A program made the translations under genes and the position numbers. From Gluconacetobacter entanii (lineage in GTDB: Bacteria > Pseudomonadota > Alphaproteobacteria > Acetobacterales > Acetobacteraceae), in the NCBI RefSeq assembly GCF_003206495.1, contig NZ_NKUF01000026.1, positions 1 to 43,060 of the forward strand: 43,060 bases of DNA, given 5' to 3'. Shown one piece after another: positions 32,462 to 41,074 of the stretch (the stretch's first letter is position 1; the number at the start of each line of letters is the position of its first letter). The notes beneath the pieces were generated by a model. It made no database searches. It was not told where the DNA came from and worked only from the letters and a program-made list of their open reading frames with translations.

Positions 32462-33415
32462 ATGGCACGCTGGTCCTATCCCCGCCCACCCTCCAGCGAG
32501 ATCACGCCACACGCGGCATGGCTATCGCGTCGTCATTTCATGGCTGCCGCGTCATCCGCCACGCTGGCCGCCCCGTTCGGCCATGCCGGCCCGGCCATGG
32601 CGGCGGCCCTGCATACGCTGCCCGGCCCGTATCAGGCGGCCGAAACGCCAACGCCGCTGGAAGATGTCACGCATTACAACAATTTCTATGAATTCGGCAT
32701 GGGGAAAAGCGACCCGTCCACCTATGGCGGCGCATTCCGGCCACGCCCATGGACCCTGTCCGTCGAGGGGCTGGTGGAACGCCCGCGCGTGTGGGACATC
32801 GACCGCCTGATGGCCGAAATGCCGCTGGAGGAACGGCTGTATCGCATGCGCTGCGTGGAGGCATGGTCGATGGTCATCCCGTGGGACGGCTTCGCACTGG
32901 CGGCGCTGCTGAAGCAGGCGCAGCCACTGGGCAGCGCACGCTACGTCGCGTTCGAATCCGTGCTCCGCCCCGGGGAGATGCCGGGGCAGCGCAACCTCCT
33001 TGACGCCCTGCCGTGGCCCTATGTGGAGGGGTTGCGCCTGGACGAGGCGATGCACCCGCTGACCTTCCTTGCGGTCGGGCTGTACGGGCAGACGCTGCCC
33101 AACCAGAACGGCGCGCCGGTGCGGCTGGTGGTGCCGTGGAAATATGGCTTCAAGGGGATCAAGTCGGTCACGCGCATCCGGCTGGTGGAGCAGATGCCCA
33201 CCACGACATGGAACCGCATGGCCCCTTCGGAATATGGTTTCTTTGCCAACGTCAATCCGGATGTGGACCACCCACGATGGAGCCAGGCGACAGAACGCGT
33301 GATCGGCGCGGGCGGCTTTTTCGGCGGCGGCCGCAAAAGGACGCAGATGTTCAACGGATATGGCGAACAGGTCGCGGGCCTGTATGGGCAGATGAACCTG
33401 CGGACCCACTTCTGA
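32462..33415 (+). CDS. msrP: Protein-methionine-sulfoxide reductase, molybdopterin catalytic subunit
   Basis: 317 residues (E. coli MsrP 334). A twin-arginine signal SRRHFMAAA (Arg23-Arg24) follows an extended N-terminus, so the folded enzyme is exported by Tat. The mature domain matches MsrP/YedY, with [32 protein letters not shown], the molybdenum-ligand Cys131 in [14 protein letters not shown] and [13 protein letters not shown]. It reduces oxidised methionines of periplasmic proteins, with electrons from MsrQ. The ATG at 32462 follows an AGAGG stretch. The frame continues upstream through the repeat, which is not coding. msrQ starts one base after the stop. Confidence 0.93.
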   Translation: MARWSYPRPPSSEITPHAAWLSRRHFMAAASSATLAAPFGHAGPAMAAALHTLPGPYQAAETPTPLEDVTHYNNFYEFGMGKSDPSTYGGAFRPRPWTLSVEGLVERPRVWDIDRLMAEMPLEERLYRMRCVEAWSMVIPWDGFALAALLKQAQPLGSARYVAFESVLRPGEMPGQRNLLDALPWPYVEGLRLDEAMHPLTFLAVGLYGQTLPNQNGAPVRLVVPWKYGFKGIKSVTRIRLVEQMPTTTWNRMAPSEYGFFANVNPDVDHPRWSQATERVIGAGGFFGGGRKRTQMFNGYGEQVAGLYGQMNLRTHF

Positions 33416-33416
33416 C

Positions 33417-34034
33417 ATGCCCTACCTGACCGGCACACCGCGCAACCGGACCGTCATGCCATGGCGGTTCGAGACATGGGTCATCACGCTGCTCGGCCTC
33501 GGGCCTGCGGCACTGTATTTCTGGTATGGCGCGCATGACCGACTGGGGGCGGACCCGGTCAATGTCTTTGAACGCTGGCTGGGGCTGTGGGCGGTGCGTT
33601 TCCTGCTGGTGACGCTGTGCATCACCCCCGTGCGGGAGGTCAGCGGATACAGCCTGCTGCGCTATCGCCGGACGTTCGGGCTGCTGGCCTTCTGGTATGC
33701 CTGCATGCATGTGGCGGTCTATGTCGCGCTGGACCAGCAGTTCGACATGGCCGTCCTGTGGCGGGACATCACGCACCGGCCTTTCCTGATGATCGGGGCG
33801 GGTGCGTTTATGCTGCTGCTCCCGCTGGCGGTGACATCGAATACGTGGTCGATCCGCAGGCTGGGCCGCCGGTGGCGGATGCTGCATCGCCTGGTCTATG
33901 TCGTGGCGATCCTTGCCGCGGTGCATTTCCTGATGGCGTTCAAGACCTATACCCCCACCAGTGTCGGCTATGCCACCATGCTGTGCCTGCTGGTGCTGTG
34001 GCGGGGCCGGTGGATCATACGGCGGCGCAGGTAA
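33417..34034 (+). CDS. msrQ: MsrQ haem-binding membrane subunit
   Basis: 205 residues with about six transmembrane helices, of the ferric-reductase-like/YedZ family. Conserved elements include RWLGLWAVRFLLVTLCITPVRE, YRRTFGLLAFWYACMHVAVYV (haem His) and WRMLHRLVYVVAILAAVHFLM (haem His pair). It passes electrons from the quinone pool to MsrP at the periplasmic face. It starts one base after the msrP stop, so the two are translated together. A hairpin repeat follows 18 bp after its stop. Confidence 0.93.
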   Translation: MPYLTGTPRNRTVMPWRFETWVITLLGLGPAALYFWYGAHDRLGADPVNVFERWLGLWAVRFLLVTLCITPVREVSGYSLLRYRRTFGLLAFWYACMHVAVYVALDQQFDMAVLWRDITHRPFLMIGAGAFMLLLPLAVTSNTWSIRRLGRRWRMLHRLVYVVAILAAVHFLMAFKTYTPTSVGYATMLCLLVLWRGRWIIRRRR

Positions 34035-34051
34035 CCGGGACCGATGCGGTG

Positions 34052-34130
34052 AAAGTTCCTGGGTGCTGACTTTTTTTAAAAAGGCAGCGTCTTCTGAAGC
34101 TTTTTGGAAAAAGTTTCACCAAAAACTTTT
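34052..34130 (+). repeat. Bipartite hairpin repeat, copy 8
   Basis: A full copy with slightly altered arms (GCTGACTTTTTTT/AAAAAGGCAGC; GAAGCTTTTTGGAAAAAGTTTC) and the ACCAAAAACTTTTGT end. It is 18 bp after msrQ and between convergent genes (msrQ and the KGG protein). Confidence 0.88.
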
Positions 34131-34194
34131 GTTACTTTTAGCAGATTTTCAAAAAAACGGGACCCATTGCGGGTCCCGTCCTTTCAGCCTGCCT

Positions 34195-34431
34195 TCACGA
34201 CTTGTCGTGGCTGTGAAGGCCGCCTTTCCTTCCGGCTTCGGCCGCGCGTTCCGGGTCGTTGGCAAAGTTGCCGGAACTGTGCTGCCCGCCCTTATGGCCC
34301 GCTTCCGCCGCGCGTTTGGGGTCATTGGCGAAGTTGCCGGGGTTGTTCGCCGCACCACCCCCACCGTGACTGTCCGCCGGAGCGAAGGCAATGGTACCGA
34401 TATTGAGGCTGTTGACTGTACGATATGTCAT
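34195..34431 (-). CDS. KGG-repeat general stress protein
   Basis: 78 residues. Two tandem copies of the stress-induced KGG motif read GNFANDPKRAAEAGHKGGQHS and GNFANDPERAAEAGRKGGLHS, here separated by no spacer. Such proteins (E. coli YciG type) are small, hydrophilic and induced in stationary or acid stress. The ATG at 34431 has GGAGG 8 bp upstream. An ATG two codons earlier (34437) is too close to it, and one at 34515 is far upstream. It is convergent with msrQ. Confidence 0.8.
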   Translation of the reverse strand: MTYRTVNSLNIGTIAFAPADSHGGGGAANNPGNFANDPKRAAEAGHKGGQHSSGNFANDPERAAEAGRKGGLHSHDKS

Positions 34432-34837
34432 GGTCATCTCCTCCAGAGATCGCAGCGACGCTTCGGAACCCTTGTTTTTCCCCATCACGTGCGAAAAACA
34501 TGAATGGGAAAGCAATCCCTTCAGGGCCGCTGTGGACGACTCAACGATGCGTCATGGCAGCAGTTCCGGCATTCCGAAAAGAATCCGCATAATAAAAATG
34601 ATCGTTTTGTGCCCGCATGTAAATATATATCGTATGTATAACGAATTATATTGGTAATAACACACCGGATTATGTGTCAATATTATTGACCGGTTTCCTC
34701 CATCCCCACCGGCATGGAACATGGACAGCATGGAAAAGATGGAAGGAAGAGGCAAATGGCATGCCGCAACACTGTGCCGGCAGGAACCGACACACGACAA
34801 AACCCCGGTCCGCGGGGTGCATATCCATGATCCCAAT
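34432..34837. other. AT-rich intergenic region, promoter of the KGG gene
   Basis: About 400 bp. It contains the KGG-gene promoter and, at 34653-34691, an imperfect inverted repeat (GGTAATAA with TTATTGACC, inner ACACA with TGTGT). No supported gene. The pckA gene reads towards it from the right and is closed off by the hairpin at 34842-34871. Confidence 0.5.
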
Positions 34838-34912
34838 GAAAAACGCTGCCTTTTCCCTAAAAGGCAGCGTTCGCCTGAATATTCCTGGAAAAACCTTCAC
34901 CAGGAACCCGTG
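34838..34912 (-). terminator. pckA terminator formed by bipartite repeat, copy 9
   Basis: AACGCTGCCTTTT (34842-34854) pairs perfectly with AAAAGGCAGCGTT (34859-34871) around a CCCT loop. On the minus strand it is followed by TTTTTC. The GAAGC half is decayed, but CACCAGGAACC remains. It starts 37 bp past the pckA stop. Confidence 0.88.
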
Positions 34913-34948
34913 ACGTTTCATGGACCGGACAACGGCCCCGTGGCCGTG

Positions 34949-36535
34949 CTATGCACGCCCGGACGCCACTTTCTCTTTCAGGGCATCGTTTTTCGCAAAC
35001 ATATCCAGCAATTCCCCCGCCGCGCGGGCATAGGCCTGCGCATCGGCCCATGCATGCTGTGGGCGCAGAAGGTGGGAGGGAACGCCATGGACCTCCGTGG
35101 GGATCAGGAGGCCGAAATACCCGTCCTCCTCAAACACGATCCCATCAAGCTCCCCGCCAAGTGCGGCATTGAGCAGCCTGCGCGTATGGGCCAGCGACAT
35201 ACGCTGCCCCGTGCCACATGGCCCGCCGGTCCAGCCCGTATTGACCAGCCAGCAGTTCACGCCATGCTCCTCGATCAGGGATTTCAGCATCGCGCCATAT
35301 ACTTCCGGCGGACGCGGCAGGAACGGTGCGCCAAAACAGGTGCTGAATGTCGCCTGCGGGATCGCGCCCAGTCCCTTTTCGGTGCCCGCGACCTTGGCGG
35401 TATAGCCGGTCATGAAATGATACATCGCCTGCTGTGGCGTCAGGCGTGACAGGGGCGGCAGCACGCCGAACGCATCGGCCGTCAGCATCACGACATGGCG
35501 CGCGATGCCCCCACATCCATCGGACTGGATATGGTCGATGGAATCGATCGGATAGCACGAGCGCGTATTTTCCGTATGCGACCCGTCATCGAAATCAATG
35601 ACGCCCCCATGCGACGACACATTTTCCAGGATCGCGCCAAAACGCGTCGATGCATGCCAGATGGCCGGTTCCCTGTCACGGTCCAAGCCGATGACCTTGG
35701 CATAGCACCCGCCCTCGAAATTGAAGACGCCCTGCGCGCTCCACCCATGTTCGTCATCCCCGATCAGGCGGCGTAGCGGATCGGATGACAGGGTCGTCTT
35801 GCCCGTGCCGGACAGGCCAAAGAATACCGCGACATCCCCGCCCTCACCGATATTGGCGCTGCAATGCATCGGCAGGACGCCGTGGGGCGGCAACAGCCAG
35901 TTCATCAGGGTAAAGACGGATTTCTTGATCTCCCCCGCATACCGGGTTCCCACGATCACGATACATTTCTGCTCCAGCGAAAGCGCGATCGCGGTGCCGC
36001 CATGCGTTCCGTCCTCCGCCGGGACGGCATGCAGGCCGGGCGCATGCACGATCGTGTAATGCGGGGCAAAGCCCTCCTGCTCCTGCGGCGTGGGGCGGAG
36101 GAACATGTTGCGCACGAACAGGGCATGCCAGGCGCTGTCGGTCACCAGGCGCACGGCAATGCGGTATTGCGGGTCCGCCCCGGCGAACACGTCCTGCACA
36201 TAGACCACGCCACGACGCAGATGGTCCTCCGCCCGGGTGCGCAGGCGCTGGAAATGGGCGGGTGTCATGCGCTGGTTGACCTCGCCCCACCAGATTTCCG
36301 ATGTGGTGGCGGGTTCATCGACGATGAATTTGTCCCGCGCCGAACGCCCGGTATGCTCCCCCGTATCAACCATCAGCGCGCCGCCATCCGACAGGTGCGC
36401 ACCCCCCTGCAGCAGGGCATGTTCCACCAGTTCCCCGGCCGACAGGTTGTGAAATACATGCCGCGCCCCGGCCAGCGCATCGGTGAAGGCGCCGTCATGG
36501 GGGGACGTGGTCTGCATGGTGATGGAACCGCTCAT
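34949..36535 (-). CDS. pckA: Phosphoenolpyruvate carboxykinase (ATP)
   Basis: 528 residues of the ATP-type enzyme, which turns oxaloacetate and ATP into PEP for gluconeogenesis. Motifs: VDTGEHTGRSARDKFIVDEP, RYAGEIKKSVFTLMNWLLP, the P-loop FFGLSGTGKTTLSSDP, the metal site HGWSAQGVFNFEGGCYAK and the PEP/adenine region NTGWTGGPCGTGQRMSL. Length matches the family (about 530-540). The ATG at 36535 has GGGAG upstream. The frame extends to 36643, but the first part lies inside a hairpin repeat. It is closed by the terminator at 34842-34871. Confidence 0.95.
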   Translation of the reverse strand: MSGSITMQTTSPHDGAFTDALAGARHVFHNLSAGELVEHALLQGGAHLSDGGALMVDTGEHTGRSARDKFIVDEPATTSEIWWGEVNQRMTPAHFQRLRTRAEDHLRRGVVYVQDVFAGADPQYRIAVRLVTDSAWHALFVRNMFLRPTPQEQEGFAPHYTIVHAPGLHAVPAEDGTHGGTAIALSLEQKCIVIVGTRYAGEIKKSVFTLMNWLLPPHGVLPMHCSANIGEGGDVAVFFGLSGTGKTTLSSDPLRRLIGDDEHGWSAQGVFNFEGGCYAKVIGLDRDREPAIWHASTRFGAILENVSSHGGVIDFDDGSHTENTRSCYPIDSIDHIQSDGCGGIARHVVMLTADAFGVLPPLSRLTPQQAMYHFMTGYTAKVAGTEKGLGAIPQATFSTCFGAPFLPRPPEVYGAMLKSLIEEHGVNCWLVNTGWTGGPCGTGQRMSLAHTRRLLNAALGGELDGIVFEEDGYFGLLIPTEVHGVPSHLLRPQHAWADAQAYARAAGELLDMFAKNDALKEKVASGRA

Positions 36536-36601
36536 CAGGTTCGCTCCCGTTTTTTCTTGTTTGACAGCCGGATCCGGACATGCCCCAAAACCCGTGAAGA
36601 C

Positions 36602-36679
36602 GTTTTTGGGGGCTGATTTTTTTGACAGACCAGCATCCTTCAAAGCTTTCTGAAAAAAGCTTCGCCAAAAACCTTTGTT
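36602..36679 (+). repeat. Bipartite hairpin repeat, copy 10
   Basis: A full-length copy in which the left hairpin is degraded and GAAGCTTTCTGAAAAAAGCTTC-like arms remain, with the GCCAAAAACCTTTG end. It lies 16 bp beyond the stop of the fusion gene, which reads towards it. Confidence 0.82.
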
Positions 36680-36695
36680 TTATTCATCAGCCATT

Positions 36696-38282
36696 TCACA
36701 GCGTGAACGCGAACTGCACCCAGAACCGCTCCCCGCCCACCGTATTGTGGGAAATGACATTATGCTGCCACTTCAGCGCCACGCCCACGCCGCGCCTGAT
36801 GCTATAGACAAACTGTGGCCCGATGGTGAAGTTGCGCATGCGGTATCCATTTTCGTACGGCACGCCGTACTGCATGTCATCGCTGAACTGGTTGGCGAAA
36901 TTACCCTGGAACCCGATCTGCAGCTTCGGGATTTTGCGAAAGGGGCGATAACCGATGCCGTAATCCAGATCGAACAGCGCACCATCATGGTAATGGGTGG
37001 CAGGGTTTATGGTTGAAAACTGTCCCGTGAATTCCACGGACACTTCCCATCGTCCCGGCATCCATGTCACCGCGCCCTCGGGCATGAAGGTCACCTTGTT
37101 CGGGCTGACATTGGCCAGCGCGCGACGGTTGAAGGTGGAGCCGGGAAACCAGAAATCCTGCCCCACCATCAGATGCACATTTCCACGCGACCATGTCAGG
37201 TACAGTGCCTGCAGGTCGAACGACGACATGTTCATCGCGAAATCGCTGCTGTCCCCCACACGAACGCTCTTGCGTTGCAGAACGGGGGAGATACCGGTTT
37301 CAAGGTGCAGGCCGTGGTAATCGACGTTCCATCCATGGACAAGGCGCGGGGCATAGGCGAACAGGTTGGCACGGAACGGCACGGTGGACTTGCCCTTCGC
37401 ATTGTTCAGCGAAGGCATCGGCACATCAACGATATAGTTGAACAGTTCCGTCTCGTTCGGGCCGGGCAGGATGGCGGGCATCACGGTATTGACCCCGGTG
37501 GGATAGACGCTGCCCCCGCCCTCGGTGGCGTACGCACGGCCTGACGCCAGCACCACCAGACACCCCAGCGCAAGCGCCACCCCATGCCCCGCCATGCCGG
37601 CGTCCATCCGCGCCTGCCTGCGCGCGCGCGCATTGCTGAAGGACAGCAGAAGCCCCAGCGCAATCCACAGATAGGCCGCAAAGACGACACGCCATGCAGG
37701 CGGCAGTAGGAACGTGATGGTATGCGCGGGCACCCAGAAGCACACCAACGTCAGCAGGACGATGCGCGCCCATGGCGAAAAGCTGGGATGTTGCAGGGCG
37801 TGCCATGGGGATTGCCACCCGTCATCAATGACCCGGTCCGTCACGAAATGCGCGGTCATCATGAAAAAACCATAACCGGACAGGATATTTATCCACACGC
37901 TCGCACACAGCGCACGCCATAGGGCAGAATGCGCGCCCGGGCCAAGCAGGTGGCCCACACCTGCATCAATCACCTGAAAGGCAAAGGCGATCCAGACCCC
38001 AAGACATCCCCAGATCACCACGCGCGCCAGCAATGCACGCGGGATCCACCGGCCCGAGGCAATGCGCCCGCGCAGGCATTCCCCGAATGTCGCAAGGCAG
38101 GCGAATTTCAGGAACGCAAGGATATAGGGATGCGCCATGACCCATGGATAGTCATGGGCATGTTCACCCAGACCGATGAAAACCACACTTGCAAGAATGA
38201 AATAAACCGCTGCCACAGCATCATAGATGGCATATCGCCCTGTACGCGATGGCGGGACAACAGCATACCCGTTCGTCGCCAT
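36696..38282 (-). CDS. Inner-membrane module fused to an outer-membrane beta-barrel through an internal signal peptide
   Basis: 528 residues in one frame. Residues 1-215 form a membrane module with six likely helices (about 20-38, 51-67, 84-104, 120-146, 171-195 and 198-215). A basic loop ARARRQAR (218-225) follows, then a signal-peptide-like MAGHGVALALGCLVVLASGRAYA (230-252) with an AYA/TEG site. Residues 253-528 are beta-rich and end in Phe-Thr-Leu. They resemble the SphA/Phenol_MetA_deg transporter-like barrels (VYPTGVNTVMPAILPGPNE, MRNFTIGPQFVYSIRRG). The ATG at 38282 has AGGTG upstream. An internal start at 37607 would make the barrel alone. I do not recognise the N-terminal module. Confidence 0.72.
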   Translation of the reverse strand: MATNGYAVVPPSRTGRYAIYDAVAAVYFILASVVFIGLGEHAHDYPWVMAHPYILAFLKFACLATFGECLRGRIASGRWIPRALLARVVIWGCLGVWIAFAFQVIDAGVGHLLGPGAHSALWRALCASVWINILSGYGFFMMTAHFVTDRVIDDGWQSPWHALQHPSFSPWARIVLLTLVCFWVPAHTITFLLPPAWRVVFAAYLWIALGLLLSFSNARARRQARMDAGMAGHGVALALGCLVVLASGRAYATEGGGSVYPTGVNTVMPAILPGPNETELFNYIVDVPMPSLNNAKGKSTVPFRANLFAYAPRLVHGWNVDYHGLHLETGISPVLQRKSVRVGDSSDFAMNMSSFDLQALYLTWSRGNVHLMVGQDFWFPGSTFNRRALANVSPNKVTFMPEGAVTWMPGRWEVSVEFTGQFSTINPATHYHDGALFDLDYGIGYRPFRKIPKLQIGFQGNFANQFSDDMQYGVPYENGYRMRNFTIGPQFVYSIRRGVGVALKWQHNVISHNTVGGERFWVQFAFTL

Positions 38283-38433
38283 GTCACCTGCACTCCATTT
38301 TTTCTTGTTATTCTGGAGAATTTTTCAGACCGACTTTATCGAGATTCCGGCCCCATGCCTTGTCCCGTGCCACTGTTACGACGCGGGAGGGGGCAGCATG
38401 GGCATCCGTTCGTGTTTGAAGCTTGAGATTCAG

Positions 38434-38512
38434 ACGTTTCCGGGCGTTGCCTTTTCTCTGAAAGGCGATGTTTCTCGAAGCTTTTTGAAAAAAGCTTCAC
38501 CAAAAACTTTTT
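38434..38512 (+). repeat. Bipartite hairpin repeat, copy 11
   Basis: A full copy with GTTGCCTTTTCTCTGAAAGGCGAT on the left and the intact GAAGCTTTTT/AAAAAGCTTC hairpin and CACCAAAAACTTTTTT end. It lies 22 bp past the HpaI stop. Confidence 0.88.
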
Positions 38513-38534
38513 TCATGTTTTCAGGAAGGTCTGT

Positions 38535-39335
38535 TCAATAGACCCCGCCCTGTGCCGCAGGCGGCGCCATGCCTGTGCGGAACTCCTGCAGGTGCCGCGA
38601 CGTGGCCGCCACCAGCAGGCCGACATCGCTCCCGATGGCGACAAAGCTTGCCCCAAGTTCGGCATAACGCCGCGCAAGCGCCTGATCGGACGTCAGCACA
38701 CCTGCGGGCCGGCCACAGGCGCGGATACGCAGGATGGCCTTTTCCACTTCTTCCTGCACCGCAGGCGCACCGGGTTGGCCCAGATATCCCATATCGGCGG
38801 CAAGGTCGGCGGGACCGACAAACACCCCGTCCACCCCCTCCACCGCGCAGATTTCCTCGATCGCGGCAAGGCCCGCGCGGCTTTCCACCTGCAAAAGCAG
38901 GCAGACCTGCGCATTCGCGGTGGCAAGATAGTCGGGAATACGGTTGAACGCCGAAGCCCGCGCCAGCGACGCGCCAATGCCGCGGACACCCTGCGGGGGA
39001 TACCGCACCGCACGCACCATCTCGCGCGCCTGTCCGGCGCTTTCGATCATGGGAACCAGAACCGTCTGCGCCCCGAGATCGAGGATCTGCTTGATCATCC
39101 ACACCGCCCCCGTCGGGGGCCGCACCACCGGATGGCTGCCACCATGCAGGACCTGAAGCTGCGCCATCAGGGTCGGGATGTCATTGGGGGCATGTTCCCC
39201 ATCCAGCAGCAGCCAGTCATACCCCGCACCGGCGCAGATTTCGGCAGTATAGGGATTTGCCAGCGCCAGCCATAACCCGACCTGGCATTCCCCATTCCGG
39301 ATGGCATTCTTGAACCTGTTGTCAGGAGCAGGCAT
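38535..39335 (-). CDS. hpaI: HpcH/HpaI-family 2-keto-3-deoxy acid aldolase
   Basis: 266 residues of class II HpaI. The motifs are GYDWLLLDGEHAPND (catalytic His), RPPTGAVWMIKQILDLGAQTVLVPMIES, LLQVESRAGL (metal Glu) and VFVGPADLAADMGY (metal Asp). It should split 4-hydroxy-2-oxoheptanedioate into pyruvate and succinate semialdehyde. The ATG at 39335 lies 13 bp after the hpaH stop, with GGGAG upstream. An earlier ATG (39356) would overlap hpaH by 8 bp. It is the last gene of the hpa cluster. Confidence 0.9.
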   Translation of the reverse strand: MPAPDNRFKNAIRNGECQVGLWLALANPYTAEICAGAGYDWLLLDGEHAPNDIPTLMAQLQVLHGGSHPVVRPPTGAVWMIKQILDLGAQTVLVPMIESAGQAREMVRAVRYPPQGVRGIGASLARASAFNRIPDYLATANAQVCLLLQVESRAGLAAIEEICAVEGVDGVFVGPADLAADMGYLGQPGAPAVQEEVEKAILRIRACGRPAGVLTSDQALARRYAELGASFVAIGSDVGLLVAATSRHLQEFRTGMAPPAAQGGVY

Positions 39336-39348
39336 TTTCCGTGTCTCC

Positions 39349-40152
39349 CTATTCAAAATAACAGCTCAGCGTGCCGTGGGGACCATAATCCGCCACGATG
39401 GTGTCACCATGTCGTGCCTCGATGGGGCGGATGAAGGACCCGGCCAGGACGACATGCCCTGCATCAATCCCCTGCCCATAGGCCGCAAGGCGACGGACCA
39501 GCCAGACAATCCCGCGTACCGGATGGTTCAGGACACCCGCGCCCAGTCCCGTCTCCTCCACCACCGCATTGCGTGAAACGATCGCCCCCATCCACCGCAT
39601 GTCCACGTCCCCGGTCCTGATCGCCTGCCCGCCCAGTACGATCCCGGCATTGGCCGCATTATCCGCAATCGTGTCGATAACCGTCCGGGCCCGCCCGGTT
39701 TCACGGTCCACGCGCACGATACGGGTATCGAGGATTTCCAGCGCGGGGGCCACATAGGCCGTTGCATCAAGCACGTCGCATATCCCGACATCCGCGCCCC
39801 GCAGCGGGGTTTTCATGACAAAGGCAATCTCCGCCTCGATCCGGGGCTGGATGAAGCGTCCCGCCGGGATATGTGCCCCGTCCTCGAACATCATGTCGTC
39901 AAGCAGGACACCGGAATCCTGGGTTTCGATATTCAGCGCCGACTGCATCGCCCGGGAGGTCAGGCCGATCTTCCACCCAATGACCCGCCTGCCTGCCGCG
40001 ATCTTGCGCTTTATCCACCCCGCCTGGATGGCATAGGCATCGTCAAGGTCCGCATCGGGATACCGGCCCGAAATCAGGCCGGTCTGCACACCGTTTCGCT
40101 CCGCCGTGTCCAGCAGTGCGACCTGCGCCTCACGCTCGGCCGTCGTCAGCAT
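39349..40152 (-). CDS. hpaH: 2-oxo-hept-4-ene-1,7-dioate hydratase
   Basis: 267 residues of the HpaH/MhpD hydratase family. GRRVIGWKIGLTSRAMQ, RIEAEIAFVMKTPLRG and the GAGVLNHPVRGIVWLVRRLAAYG stretch are typical. It hydrates the dienoic acid produced by HpaG before the aldolase step. Its ATG overlaps the end of the FAA-hydrolase gene by 7 bp (translational coupling), and hpaI follows after 13 bp. Confidence 0.9.
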   Translation of the reverse strand: MLTTAEREAQVALLDTAERNGVQTGLISGRYPDADLDDAYAIQAGWIKRKIAAGRRVIGWKIGLTSRAMQSALNIETQDSGVLLDDMMFEDGAHIPAGRFIQPRIEAEIAFVMKTPLRGADVGICDVLDATAYVAPALEILDTRIVRVDRETGRARTVIDTIADNAANAGIVLGGQAIRTGDVDMRWMGAIVSRNAVVEETGLGAGVLNHPVRGIVWLVRRLAAYGQGIDAGHVVLAGSFIRPIEARHGDTIVADYGPHGTLSCYFE

Positions 40153-41024
40153 GGGCTTTCCCCTTCGTCGATCACGCTGTTGCGCAGGGTGCCAAGCCCA
40201 TCGGCCTGCACCTCCACCACATCGCCGGGTTTCAGCCAGATGGGCGGGTCATGGCGTGCGCCTGCCCCGGTGGGCGTGCCGGTCACGATCATGTCGCCGG
40301 GTGTCAGGGTGGTAAAGGTCGAGATATAGGAGACAAGATACGCAACCGGGAATATCATCCGCCCCGTGCGGTCATGCTGGCGCACCGCACCGTTCACACG
40401 GGTTTCCAGTGTGATGTCGGCCATCTGCGCCGGATCGGAAAACGGCACCAGATACGGGCCGATCGCACCCGACCCATCGAAATTCTTGCCCTGTGTCACA
40501 TTGAATTTCGCATGCCGCACCCAGTCACGGATCGTCCCCTCGTTACACAGCGACAGGCCCGCCACATGTTCAAGCGCGCGTTCGGCGGGAATACGCCGCC
40601 CCCCTTTGCCGATCACCACGACGATCTCGCCCTCATAATCCAGTTGCACGGATTCCGGCGGCCGACGCAGCGGTTCGTCATGGCCGACGAAACTGCGTGC
40701 AAGGCGAAGGAACAGCGACGGATAGGGCGGGGCCTCCTGCCCGTCCTTATATTCCGCGTTCCGGTCAGGGTAGTTCACACCCACGCAGATGATCTTTTCC
40801 GCATCAGGAATGGGAATTTCATAATGAATGGCGGTGTGCACAAGATCCGCCACCCATCCCTGCGCATCATGGGCCAGTTCGTCGAGCGCACCTGCGGCCA
40901 CAACGGCGCGCAATGTGGGCCATCGGTCACCATAATGGCGCGACAGGTCCACGATCCCGTCCTCGCGCACCAGACCGTAACCGGGGCGTCCCTGATTTGA
41001 AAAACTGATGAATTTCGGAAACAT
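40146..41024 (-). CDS. hpaG: Fumarylacetoacetate-hydrolase-family enzyme (HpaG-like isomerase/decarboxylase)
   Basis: 292 residues, one FAH domain with ICVGVNYPDRNAEY, the metal-binding DYEGEIVVVIG, GKNFDGSGAIGPYLV and LTPGDMIVTGTPTGAGA. In the hpa pathway this family decarboxylates and isomerises the C7 intermediate, and E. coli HpaG has two such domains. No hpaF isomerase is encoded nearby, so this enzyme may do more than one step. That is inference, as acylpyruvases and ureidoglycolate lyases share the fold. The ATG at 41024 follows an AGGA stretch. An ORF to 41213 runs into hpaD and is ignored. Confidence 0.8.
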   Translation of the reverse strand: MFPKFISFSNQGRPGYGLVREDGIVDLSRHYGDRWPTLRAVVAAGALDELAHDAQGWVADLVHTAIHYEIPIPDAEKIICVGVNYPDRNAEYKDGQEAPPYPSLFLRLARSFVGHDEPLRRPPESVQLDYEGEIVVVIGKGGRRIPAERALEHVAGLSLCNEGTIRDWVRHAKFNVTQGKNFDGSGAIGPYLVPFSDPAQMADITLETRVNGAVRQHDRTGRMIFPVAYLVSYISTFTTLTPGDMIVTGTPTGAGARHDPPIWLKPGDVVEVQADGLGTLRNSVIDEGESPC

Positions 41025-41074
41025 TTCACGCGATCCTGCTCTGGCGGGAACTGCCCTTTCGATAGGGGACGGCA

